DNA from: Atriophallophorus winterbourni
Lineage: Eukaryota; Platyhelminthes; Trematoda; Plagiorchiida; Microphallidae
Length of the DNA stretch: 64,000 nt
Assembly (NCBI GenBank): GCA_013407085.1
Contig: JACCGJ010013524.1
Span: forward strand, 1-64,000
Direction of reading: 5' to 3'
Each line of letters starts with the position of its first letter. Within the stretch, counting starts at the first letter, position 1. Positions 10,578 to 20,268 of the stretch are shown in pieces. A program made the position numbers and the translations under genes. The notes beneath the pieces are model-generated. The model did not search any database, was not told where the DNA came from, and was given only the letters and a program-made list of their open reading frames with translations.

Positions 10578-11534
10578 TTATTCGGTGTCAGGTGAGCCAG
10601 GCTTAGTCTCCATCTGATCCGAATCAGTGTCGGGAAATTCAGTCACAAAATCCGACTGAGCTAATTCAGTGTCAGGTAACTCAGCTTCCTGATCACAACC
10701 AACAGAAAGGTCAATATCCTCAGACGTTTTACACGCAGGCCCCTGCAATATCCAACCCAGCATTGTCTTCGTTGCGAACGGACGGCCTCTTCCACCGAGC
10801 CGCTGTTCTAACGCCCAGTGTGCTTCAGGAACGTCGCAACCAATCAGCACTGTCACCGGCTGATTATGAACGTCAATTAATTCAACACCCTTTGGATAAT
10901 CATAACGTTCACGCAGAGCACTAGATGACGATTGTGACACATGCGGCAAGGTTTCTTCGGTGTAAGCATTCGAAACCTGAATGACTTCTCCACCATCTGC
11001 AGAAAGAATATTTAAGTTTAGACGGGAGCAGTTCATTACTCGTTGATGGCCCAAAAATGTAAGCAACACTTGAGCAGGGCACTTAGTCATATTGTATTTT
11101 TCAACGAATTCACCAAGAATTAACGTGGCATCTGAACCACCATCCAGGAGGGCTACTGCGTCAATAAGTCCCGACGACGTCTCGATCTTGACAGGCACGG
11201 ATCCTAAACATGCCCTGGCACTTAATGCCGCGTGACTGCAATTGATGTTTGCCGGCGGATTTCTTGCCGGTTGATCGTTATGCAGGAGCGTGTGGTGCCG
11301 ACCGCCACAATTTTCTGAAGTGCATCGAGATCCACTCATACAATTGGCAGACCTGTGGAACTGCCGAAGGCATAGGAAACGAGCTGATTCCCGTTTAGCC
11401 AGATACCAACGACTCTTTACGTCGAGATTCTTAAATTCGATGCATTGATGTAATTTATGCGGTCCCTTGCAATTACAGCTGTATAAATCCACGTTGATGT
11501 CTTGAAAATTCCTCTTTCGGTCCAGCAAGATCAA
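10578..11534 (-). pseudogene. BEL/Pao Gag C-terminus (zinc knuckles) and aspartic protease
   Basis: The 318-residue frame starts with nucleocapsid-type zinc knuckles: CNCKGPHKLHQC, then CLRQFHRSANC and a CTSENCGGRHHTLLH unit. These bind element RNA. From about residue 115 comes a retropepsin-like domain of the Pao type with VALLDGGSDATLILGEF, where most relatives have a DS(G)S or DTG motif. The change at this site may weaken the protease. The VTVLIGCDVPEAHW block and a GWILQGPA-type end are typical of Pao proteases. The start is arbitrary because upstream Gag is broken by stops. Confidence 0.82.
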
Positions 11535-11559
11535 ACGAACTGGAGAAATTTGTTTCTCA

Positions 11560-12300
11560 CCCTACACCCGTGTTCCTTATCAAGTTTGTTGTGTCATAAT
11601 TTTCCAGTGATATTTTTTGTTTGTTCTTTAAATTAAACATAACATTTAAACTAAATGTTAAATCTGTGAGAGTTTTCTCTCCCGAACATTGTTCCTTTGT
11701 TTAGAAGCACTTCGACTTCCGCACATTTTGATTTGTCCGTTACCCGTGTTTACCGTTATTGGAAAACGGTAATTTTTTGTGCTCTCAACTGAGCTGTTTG
11801 GTTTCCGTTTATTGGACGCGTTGGGTTTGCATTGAAACCTGTATTCGATTACCGTTGAGGTTTGTTATATTTAGCTTTTTAATCGTCTTTGTCAACATAG
11901 TATAGCGTAAATTGACGTATTGTTCTGATTAAGGATCGATTCGTAAACGCTCGTCATTCCCGGTATAAGAATCTCGTGGCTCGCAGAAGGCAACTAGTTT
12001 CCGTGACAGAAACTATTCCCCAGTGACGATTTGGTCGCTACAACAGCATTCCAAGCTGCTTATGGATCTGCCAACAAGAGTAGCATTGACGTTTATTTGA
12101 TCGCAAACATTTGAAGCATAGGCTGCTGAATTCTGCGTCGCGTCAGAGCGACAAAGCTGACCAAATCGACTTCTAGCAACTCTTGCCTATCGAGAAACAA
12201 ACTCGGAAAGTCGTTTAAAGTTTACATCCGAACCATCAGCCGTAATCGCGTCGGCAGCATCGGCCCACTGTTGCTGTTAGGCTACAGGTAAGCACGTTAC
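11560..12300 (-). pseudogene. BEL/Pao gag remnant
   Basis: The - strand between about 12290 and 11990 has broken reading frames resembling the Gag middle region, including DVNFKRLSEFVSR and further blocks with in-frame stops. From 11990 to 11560 nothing clear is seen. It lies between the 5' LTR and the zinc-knuckle frame, where gag is expected. Confidence 0.45.
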
Positions 12301-12539
12301 AACACCTTCTAAAGTGTTGACCGAATTCAAGTCGTCCTCGCACTACATTTGTGTCAGCATAATTTGGCAATTTTCCATCTTTATTGCCAATTAGATTAAC
12401 CATCTACCTTTTCTGAAAGCGTTCTGGCTTCTCCGAACAATTCATCCAGTGTTCGAGATGAATTAATTTCCAAGTTCGGTACTGTATTTTCTCCAATTGA
12501 GACAAATACGGTACAAATCGAATTCCAAGTTCTTCAACG

Positions 12540-12655
12540 ATCCAATTGAGTACTTCCAAAATTTGTAATGCTTCGAGGCACCAAGTTAAGTACTTCCAAA
12601 AATTGTAATGCTTCGACGCACCTAGTTGAGTACTGTATTTTCTCTAGTTGAGTAC
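12540..12655. repeat. Tandem repeat of about 40 bp inside the BEL 5' leader
   Basis: Units run TTCCAAAATTTGTAATGCTT through a GAGGCACCAAGTTAAGTAC-like end. At least two near-complete units and two partial units ending AGTTGAGTACTGTA are present. They lie immediately inside the right LTR, where the primer binding site and leader should be. Confidence 0.7.
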
Positions 12656-13468
12656 TGTAACGGGTAGACCTACGGACTTGGAGAGTGCACCACGGATGCC
12701 TTCTGAAGCATTAGAGCGGAGCATGCTTGTCTTGTAACTATTATGGATATTATATATTCTATCCAATTTTTCATATACAATACAGTCGGAAAATTACTGA
12801 AGGGGAGATTTTGAAGTCGGTAGGAGTACACCCCATTCTCCAAGCCTAAATTGGACGAGCGATAGTTTTGTGAAATCCCAGTAACACTTTGTGTAACGTT
12901 TCGCACGTGAGTAACACGTATTCCACCCGTTTTGAGTTCGACAAGTTCAGAACAACAATTTGGATGTTATACGGTATTGTAATTAGCAACAATTACAACA
13001 GCGATAATTATACAAACCTCAACTGTAAAGGAACGTACAGCAAACAGGAGACAAAATACTCCAGAATCAATTATATCAAATGCAAACAAGTTTAATGACG
13101 ACCTGAGATGTAAATACAATGAAAGGAGTTACCAAAATTGCCGTCCAAAATGTCAATTAAAGACAAGACACCCAAAAGTGGTGTCAAAATGCAAGCCAAT
13201 TACAAGTGCCCAAAATGGCAACCAAATTCAACAACAATGACCGACAATGTTCGAAACGAACAATTAAAACAAATAATTGGCCAAAGGCGTGTAAAGAAAA
13301 GATTTACAATAGCAACTTTCTAATAACAAAGAAATGTTTTCCATCAAATACAGCATAAATATAAAATACCGGAAAATATAATTATCAATATTTAGATTCT
13401 GGAAATTGTTTCAAAATATAAGGTAAAGACGAATGAAAAGGAAGAATTTCATAAAGTTGCATCTTACA
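12656..13468 (-). repeat. BEL/Pao LTR, right copy (5' LTR)
   Basis: The 813-bp repeat has clean TG...CA ends in either reading direction (TGTAACGGG at 12656, CATCTTACA ending at 13468). It matches the left copy along its length. The few percent divergence between LTRs implies an insertion that is not very recent. Confidence 0.85.
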
Positions 13469-13905
13469 CTTTGATGCTCATTATTACGTGATCGCTTTCG
13501 GTAAGCGGTGGCAGGTACTTGAAATAACTAACTACTTCTATCTGGGACGACAATACCAAGTCATGAGTGGTTGGAGTGCATCCATGACGAAACCTCATAA
13601 GATCATTCACATGCTGGTGCAACGCATTATTAGTGACCCATTCAAGAAACGTTTCGGGATGCTTGGTGATAGACCTGTAGGGACGGACTTATCAATAGCT
13701 TGGAGGTTGGAATCATCAAAAATAAGTACGCTGGGAGCTGAGTGAAACAAACCGTCGAGCGTCTTAATCAGCTGTGTAAACTCCTGTTTGGCTGCACTGG
13801 GTATGACATGAACACAAGCATTTGCGGAACATGACTTGCAACAAGTCAAGATACTCGTAACAACTTGGACATTTTCACCGACTAGAGATATATGTGTGCC
13901 CACAT
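13469..13905 (-). pseudogene. CR1-type endonuclease fragment cut by the BEL LTR
   Basis: The - strand reads through APSVLIFDDSNLQAID (family motif: I-F-G-D-F-N-L-P), then HDLVLSSQIEVV and PPLTESDHVIMS, which is the SDH motif near the end of the endonuclease. The order and spacing fit a CR1 endonuclease. The fragment stops at the LTR edge (13468). The GDFN aspartate/asparagine block is mutated and a frameshift is present. Confidence 0.7.
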
Positions 13906-14738
13906 TGTGCGGAGCATACTACAAGAGGTTTGCAACGCTACGGCACTCCTATAACCATGTCTATCGCATCTTATGACGATATAGCATTCGATCATGTTCA
14001 TCAGCACATCAACAAGCGCAGACAGCCTGGTCTCAGAAAGGGCTATAAACTTTAGTGGTAACTCAGCTACATGGAGAGAAATTTTAACTCACTCATTCTT
14101 AAGCTCCTAATATTTAAGAACAATACTGGGGCACTGGGTATTTGTGCTTCTGAAATTAAACCCGTTTGGCCCTCAGTCGAAGCATCCGAGGGAGCTCCAC
14201 GTTTTCCGGCGTGCTACTTAGAGCCGTAACATCAGGTTAGGGAGCCTCTTGCGATAAGGTAATGCACCGTTGTCTGATAACTGAGACCGCATAGAACGTA
14301 TAGGAGCAACTACTGCAAACACCTGCTCAGGTCTCATCATCATTGGCGATAAGCGAAAATTTGTAATGATTTTTATCATAGCGTGCGAAATATTACCAGG
14401 TTGAACATACCGCGCAAGATTTGTATGACTTCATGAATAGAACCAATATGGTTTTATACCAAATGGGAAAATTTTCAGCTTCTTCACATTATATTGAAAA
14501 AATTGAGATCGGCATAGAGCTGCATTCGAAATTCAAGTTGATTGTGAAGTTGTTCATAGTTCGTCAGTTATAAGATACAAAATTAGGAGGAATTGCACTA
14601 ACAATGATGATAAAAAGGTTACTTATATTATCAAATTCAGACGAAGTAACGCGAGAACTATATAGTTCGAACAAGCAACCACGCTGCTAAATTTTTCGAA
14701 ATTCATTAAATTTCTGATTCATTGATTACATTAGCAAA
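13906..14738. other. Intergenic, probably 5' part of the following CR1
   Basis: No supportable gene. The last few hundred bases may be 5' UTR of the family B element that follows, but no second copy is available to mark its 5' end. Confidence 0.4.
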
Positions 14739-15898
14739 ATGATTCAAAATTCTTGTCTTTGCCTTTACTCTAGCTGCAACAAGAAGGTTTCCAAAGGTAT
14801 AGAGTGCGACGTGTGCCTGCGTTGGGCTCATCCCAAATGCTGTGGACTGTCGTCAGCACAATTTAAGGTTTATGCGGCCCATCGATGGCTTACATGGCTA
14901 TGTGCTGACTGCATGAAGTCCGTGGAAACTTTGGTTGAGGAACGTAAGCGTCTCGAGGAACGTAAGCGTTCTCCTCCTCGTCCATCTCCGAAACCCAAAA
15001 CGTTTGCCGAAGTAGCTAGGTCAGGGGTCCCGTCTACCTCCAGCCAGCATACCACTCCTTTGAGAACACAGAAGGCGAAATCATCGCCATCTTCCTGTCC
15101 CCCAAAGGCTCCATGGAAAAAAGTTAAAGAAAATAGGGGTGTTCACATCAGCCCGACTAAGGACGTTCGCGCTCTAGCTCGGGAAGTCCACCATTTAGGA
15201 AAAGTGGTTGCTGAGCTGCAAGCCAGGAACCAAGTTAGCTCAACACGAACTAAAAATGTCCTGATTTTAACGCAGGTTGAGCCTTTTATCCGAGAATCAA
15301 AGGCTCGTAAGGAAAGCGATCGGAGAAAGGTTATCGACCTACTCCGTGCTTCAGGCATGCGACCGAATACTCCGCTGAAGCGAGTTCACAGGGTCGGGAA
15401 ATGGAGGGGTGGCCCAAATGACGCATCTACCAGATCGCCGCGGCCAATTGTAGTCGAATTCACAAAGCAATGTGATCGCGACTACTTCCTTCGAAAGCAG
15501 AGAAGCTTAACTGCGTCGAGGGAAAATGCGTCGTACAACCTGACACCCCGGCACACCTGAAAACTTCTAGCCCAATTAGAGCTAGAAAGTCTAAGTTAGC
15601 TGTAACTCGTAGCTCACCAAATTCGCTCCAGAGTCGAAGCTTAGAAAATGACAACAGTGTGGCGATGACGCTAACACAGGAGAATTTTACTCCAACATTG
15701 AAGTGCGCCACTGTCGTGCTTCGTCCTTTAGAGGATGAATCGTGGATGAGTTGTAGTGACTCAGACCATGAAGATGGAACTAGATGCCAAGAGTTGTCGT
15801 CTGCTTCAAAAACGAATGCTGTATCTCTTGATGAAATTCAGCCTTCAAAAAACGCGAAGCAGCCTCGGGCATTACGCCCGAGGACAAAGAGCTCTTAG
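14739..15898 (+). CDS. CR1 family B ORF1, PHD-like finger and RRM-like protein, one frameshift
   Basis: From the ATG at 14739, residues 7-60 form a PHD-like finger: CLCLYSSCNKKV, then CDVCLRWAHPKCCG, then LCADC. A charged, proline-rich stretch follows (EERKRLEERKRSPPRPSPKP). Residues 140-170 could be a coiled coil. Residues about 175-270 resemble the RNA-binding domain of CR1 ORF1 (NVLILTQVEPFIRES, RPIVVEFTKQCDRDYFL). The frame stops at 15560, but the +2 frame is open from before that point to 15898 with similar composition, so one indel near 15500-15557 probably split a ~386-residue ORF. The protein would package element RNA. Confidence 0.8.
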
Positions 15899-18720
15899 GT
15901 AGCCCTAACACCGGGAGTCTGGCCCCACATGATAGTGCTCTTCTGTTCTATACAAACGCTTGTAGCATTAGAAATAAATGGGCTGAACTCCTCTGTAGAG
16001 TTGACGACACCCACTGCAAAATTGTGGGTGTCACGGAATCATGGTTGTCTCATGATGACCACATACCAGCTTTAATCGCGGATAGGTTTAGCGCCGTAAG
16101 AAGCGATCGACCCCTGGGTAAGCTAGCAGGAGGGGCGTTGCTCCTTATTGATAACGCTATTCCCTTCGAGAAAAGTATTTCTTTTTCTACAACGAATGTG
16201 CAGATAATATCTGCCTTGCTCATACATGGATGCACGCGTATAGTTGTAAGCTGCATCTACCGTAGTCCGAGCACTAGTTTGGAAGAAGATGCTCTTTTGC
16301 AAATTCAGCTCTCGTCTCTTTTAGCCGTATCACCACGTGTTGTAATCTTCGGCGATTTTAATCTACCCGAAATAAACTGGGAGTACCAAACCTCACATGC
16401 CCCAGGAGTCGCGAACGATTTTCTGGACTGGTTACACTCCCATGCACTTTACCAACACGTAAACGAACCAACTAGATTCCGCGAGGGTCAGTCTCCGTCT
16501 ATTCTTGACCTAGTTATTTCAACTTCTGAAAGCGGTATACAAAATTTGGTCTTACTGCCACCACTAGGAAAGAGCGACCACGTAGTGTTAGCCTGCGAGT
16601 TACTTCTGTCATTTGGTAAACCCCCACTTAAGATGTCTCGAAGCTTCCATAGGATCGACCCTGCTTCCCTATTACAGGCAGCAGCGCTACTCCCATGGCA
16701 AAACATTGACCATGTGGATGGGATGTGGGGGCAGATCAAGAATAACATCCTTCAACTTCAGGATCGATTCGCTCCTCTCTTACCCGTTCGCAAAAAAGGT
16801 AAACCTCAATGGTGGTCAGCCTCAGTTTCCCGTAGCGTACGTCACCGCGACGCAAAATGGAGGCGTTATAAGCTTACTCCCTCATGTGGGACTTGGGCCC
16901 GTTACAAAGAAGCGCGAAACATAGCTGTTTCCAAGATACGTGGAGCAAAGATTTCTTTCGAAATGAGACTCGCTCAAGAGGCCCATACTCATCCGAAACG
17001 TTACTACAGCTACGTTCAATCTAAAGGGTCAACACGAAAAGGTGTAGGTACCTTGAGAAGGGACGATGGATCAGCCGTCATTGCAAGCACTGAAAGGGCT
17101 CAATTGTTTTCCGCGCATTTTCAAGGCGTACAACGCCGAGATTATAACTCGAATGCATCTGCGCCATCACTCCAATGTGTACTCTCTGATCGCCCCCTCT
17201 GCACTGACCTTACATTCGAGGTACACATTGTTGAGAATATATTGGCCAGCCTAGCTTACAACAAGTCGGCTGGGCCCGATAGCATCCATCCACGAATGAT
17301 CAGACTGCTAGCGCCTATGTTAGCTGTGCCGATCACAGAACTTTTCACATCATCCCTCAGTCAGGGCACCCTTCCTTTAGACTGGAGAACAGCCGTTGTA
17401 GTACCTATCCATAAGGGAGGAGCTTCCTCGGCGGTCAATAATTACCGCCCGGTTAGCCTCACTAGTGTACTATGTAAGGTTATGGAAAGATTGATCCGCG
17501 ATAAAATATGTGGATATCTAACCAAACACTCTCTTTTGAATGGCGCACAACACGGCTTCCTAAAAGGTAGGTCATGTCTGACAAATTTGTTGAGCTTTCT
17601 TAACGAGGTTACTAAGAGGATGGATGATGGTATAGCTGTAGAAGTCTTCTATCTCGACTTTAGTAAGGCTTTTGATTCAGTCAACCATAGGCTCTTGCTT
17701 CTCAAACTCTCAGCCATAGGAGTATCAGGGAACCTTCTGGGCTGGATTCGAGCATTCCTTAGCGACCGTTCCTTTACTGTCAGGGTAGATGATACTTACT
17801 CCGCAAGTGCGCATGTAACGAGTGGGGTTCCCCAGGGCTCAGTCTTGGGGCCGTTGCTGTTCCTCATCTTCATTGATGATCTAGCCAGCCAACTGCGCTC
17901 ACCCTGTTATATGTTTGCTGACGACGTTAAAATTGTCGGTAGGTCGGATAACTCCGATCTGATAAGTGATGTGGAAGCTGTAACAGCATGGGCGGGTAAG
18001 TGGGACCTTCCCCTTAACCTAGATAAGAGTCACTTGCTCTCTACACTAGCAGGCAACATGATTGTGTCTACGCCCTCAGCTCACACGGAGTTCCGTAGGG
18101 TAAAGTCTACTAAGGACCTAGGAATCGTAGTCTCCGCAAACTTTAAGTGGGCTGACCAATGTGCTGCTGCAGCTCAAAGGGCCAGGAGGGAACTCTTTCG
18201 ACTACGTTCAGCCCTCACTTGCAGAAAAGCTGAGGTGCTATTGCCCCTCTACAAGGCAATAGTAAGGCCACATTTAGAATACTGTATCCAGGCTTGGAAG
18301 CCGTATTACCAGAAGGATATAGTGCAGCTAGAAAAGGTACAGAAGCTGGCCACTCGCATGATCGAGGGGTTAGCACACACCAATTATGAAAATCGTCTAT
18401 TAGCACTAGGACTTTTCTCACTTAGGAGGAGGCAACTTAGGGGGGATCTTATAGAGACCTTTAAGGTTGTCAAAGGACTAAGTTGTTTAGAATTCGATGA
18501 CTTCTTCCGGTTCTCTCCTTTGGTTGGTACACGAGGGCACAGTTTTAAGCTAAGTAAACAGCACACCAGGCTCGAATCCAGAACGCACTTCTTTAGCATC
18601 CGTATAGTGAACGCGTGGAACTCACTTCCCGCAGAACTAATCTTGGCAACTTCAGTAATTGCGTTCAAACATGGGCTGGACGAACGGTGGCAGGAGCTCT
18701 TCCCGGAGCATTACCCTTAA
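15835..18720 (+). CDS. CR1 family B ORF2, endonuclease-reverse transcriptase
   Basis: The frame is open from 15835 to the stop at 18720 (about 961 codons, a usual CR1 ORF2 length). The first ATG is internal, so the true start is unclear and may overlap the end of ORF1. Endonuclease motifs: FYTNACSIRNKW (15951 on), GVTESWLSH, GGALLLID, VSCIYRSPS, VVIFGDFNLPEINW, SILDLVIS and GKSDHVVLAC. RT motifs: KSAGPDSIHPRMI, VVPIHKGG, NYRPVSLTSVLCKVMERLI, QHGFLKGRSCLTNLL, VFYLDFSKAFDSVNH, SGVPQGSVLGPLLFLIFIDD and the catalytic FADDVKI. The C-terminal domain with RPHLEYCIQAW and NAWNSLPAEL is complete. It nicks the target and copies the element RNA there. Confidence 0.93.
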   Translation, partial: NSAFKKREAASGITPEDKELLGSPNTGSLAPHDSALLFYTNACSIRNKWAELLCRVDDTHCKIVGVTESWLSHDDHIPALIADRFSAVRSDRPLGKLAGGALLLIDNAIPFEKSISFSTTNVQIISALLIHGCTRIVVSCIYRSPSTSLEEDALLQIQLSSLLAVSPRVVIFGDFNLPEINWEYQTSHAPGVANDFLDWLHSHALYQHVNEPTRFREGQSPSILDLVISTSESGIQNLVLLPPLGKSDHVVLACELLLSFGKPPLKMSRSFHRIDPASLLQAAALLPWQNIDHVDGMWGQIKNNILQLQDRFAPLLPVRKKGKPQWWSASVSRSVRHRDAKWRRYKLTPSCGTWARYKEARNIAVSKIRGAKISFEMRLAQEAHTHPKRYYSYVQSKGSTRKGVGTLRRDDGSAVIASTERAQLFSAHFQGVQRRDYNSNASAPSLQCVLSDRPLCTDLTFEVHIVENILASLAYNKSAGPDSIHPRMIRLLAPMLAVPITELFTSSLSQGTLPLDWRTAVVVPIHKGGASSAVNNYRPVSLTSVLCKVMERLIRDKICGYLTKHSLLNGAQHGFLKGRSCLTNLLSFLNEVTKRMDDGIAVEVFYLDFSKAFDSVNHRLLLLKLSAIGVSGNLLGWIRAFLSDRSFTVRVDDTYSASAHVTSGVPQGSVLGPLLFLIFIDDLASQLRSPCYMFADDVKIVGRSDNSDLISDVEAVTAWAGKWDLPLNLDKSHLLSTLAGNMIVSTPSAHTEFRRVKSTKDLGIVVSANFKWADQCAAAAQRARRELFRLRSALTCRKAEVLLPLYKAIVRPHLEYCIQAWKPYYQKDIVQLEKVQKLATRMIEGLAHTNYENRLLALGLFSLRRRQLRGDLIETFKVVKGLSCLEFDDFFRFSPLVGTRGHSFKLSKQHTRLESRTHFFSIRIVNAWNSLPAELILATSVIAFKHGLDERWQELFPEHYP

Positions 18721-18789
18721 GACTAAATCCCTCATTTTTATGATAAAAAAAACACAAAAATATTCGAAAAATATTTTGAAACACAAAAA

Positions 18790-19560
18790 AGAGTTTCTTT
18801 TTCATTTTTTCGCATTTGTGGAAATAAACTGCTGTCCATCGTCTTTTCATTCGATTGGACATGCAACATGCATAACTCTCTCACCTTTCGGTGATGAGAC
18901 ATCTCCCATCTTCCATTCACAGTTACACACGCCTGTGTTACTTACGAATCAATCCTGGTAGTGGTGGGTGTTTTCAAGCACACCTCCGAAAGAATCTGGG
19001 CACTCGTTTCGACTTGGTCGACTATCGCCCTGTGATACTAATACTGAAACTGAATCTCGAATATACAAACTTCGTCATGAAAATAAAAGTTTAATACTAA
19101 AATAAAAAGCTTCAACAGAGGGTTTTTAAATCCGAATGTTTTCGTACCTGTAATAGAATTTAATATGTGACGTTGTATAATATTTTTTCGTTTTATTTCT
19201 TCGGATTCAATAGTCGTTATGACAATTTAATAAAACATTTATGTTCTACCAAAATCTGGATGTCGTCATGGTTACCATTTCTCCAATATTTTAAATTCGG
19301 CAGAACCTAATCATAGTTTTTATATCTCTTGAATGGTAACACCATGAACTCAATCGTTAGGTGTGTGTAATGGAAATGTATACAAATGCGAATTAGTTGT
19401 ATCAAAATCTGTTTTCTGAGAATATGCAACGCTCGGTAGTTTAAACGCTTCAAATGGTAAACGTTATCTCCATTACCAATTTTGGCTAGGCTGAAAAGGG
19501 GTGTAGCATTGAAATAAAAGTCTATCTAACTACTTTTAATTCAGACAATGCTCAGTGAGC
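18790..19560. other. Intergenic, no gene seen; part of a hammerhead-like repeat B relic
   Basis: AT-rich sequence with no convincing frame. The stretch near 19360-19395 (GTGTGTGTAATGGAAATG then TACAAATGCG) resembles the downstream part of repeat B, but the core motif is absent. Confidence 0.45.
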
Positions 19561-19579
19561 TAGTGGTGTATTGGTCATG

Positions 19580-19835
19580 TGCTTCGCCAGAGTGGTCAAT
19601 ATTTGGAATGCACTCTCCGCTGATGCAATTGGGGCAGTCACCGAAGAGCAGTTTAAACGCATATTGGACGGTGAACTTCCCGCTATCCTGCGCGATTCGC
19701 CTACTCTTTCAGCTCAGTAACTCCTCGAGAGGAATCTACGCTGAGATAGCAGAGACCCGGGAGGTGAAGCGGCTTTCACGGACTGTAGTCCTCCTGCCGT
19801 CTATTCAGAAGAAGAAGAAGAAGCAGAAGAAGTCC
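19580..19835 (+). pseudogene. 3' end of a third non-LTR retrotransposon family
   Basis: The frame from 19580 to the stop at 19720 reads CFARVVNIWNALSADAIG, then EEQFKRILDGELPAIL. This is the C-terminal WN-L...FK..LD block shared by CR1/Jockey-group ORF2 proteins. A GC-richer 3' UTR follows and ends in an AGA/AGC microsatellite at about 19807-19832. The tail and sequence differ from families A and B. It is strongly 5' truncated. Confidence 0.7.
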
Positions 19836-20268
19836 CGGTGGCGAAATTATTTTCTCTAAGTAATTCGTCATCGTTTTGAAGACACATCATTTCTTCCAAA
19901 TAGGATTTTCTAACTTTTATCTCTTATATTAATTTCGATTTCTTCCAAAGCAATCTCCCTCTCCCATTTTATCCGCTCCCTTGATTTTCTTTTCATTTCC
20001 ATTTCGTCGAGTTTGGCTTCTGCTGGTTTATCGAAACGGTGCACAAATGGTTGCAGAGATTGAGAAAAGGAACTGTATAAAAAATTTTATACGTGTAGTG
20101 GATAGTGATGAATGGATTCTGAGACTGCGTGTATTCTAGCTATATTATATATGATAGCATTGATTAAACAAAATTCACGGTTTCATTCCTATTTGCATCA
20201 TATAAAATCTCGTGGAATCCTATAATTGTTTGTTCAAGTAATGTTAGTTGTAGATATTTTCGTTTGTA
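19836..20268. other. Intergenic, no gene seen
   Basis: AT-rich sequence between two retroelement fragments. No motif, RNA gene or splice pattern is recognised. Confidence 0.5.

Larger units (their letters stand above)
9327..13468 (-). mobile_element. BEL/Pao LTR retrotransposon, large internal deletion
   Basis: Two near-identical ~0.81-kb direct repeats flank gag and protease remnants read on the - strand. Viewed on the - strand the right (5') LTR begins TGTAAGATGC and ends CCCGTTACA, the usual TG...CA. A purine-rich stretch lies just inside the left (3') LTR at about 10141-10150. RT, RNase H and integrase are absent: only about 2.5 kb lies between the LTRs, while complete BEL/Pao elements are usually much longer. 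No matching target duplication is seen (flanks GATCC and CTTTG), so the locus has been rearranged or the copy is recombinant. Confidence 0.82.
14739..18760 (+). mobile_element. CR1-type non-LTR retrotransposon, family B, nearly intact
   Basis: Two consecutive ORFs of the CR1 plan lie on the + strand: a finger protein and a ~960-residue endonuclease-RT. The coding part is clearly richer in GC than its flanks. ORF2 has no stop or frameshift and keeps all visible catalytic motifs, so this is the youngest-looking autonomous element in the window. ORF1 has one probable frameshift. The 3' end lies somewhere after 18720; an A-rich stretch follows at 18740-18790. The 5' end is not defined. Confidence 0.88.

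Noticed and set aside
9809..13323. Near-identical 61-residue frames at 9809-9994 and 13138-13323
   Set aside because: Both lie inside the two BEL LTRs, so identity follows from the repeat. No protein motif.
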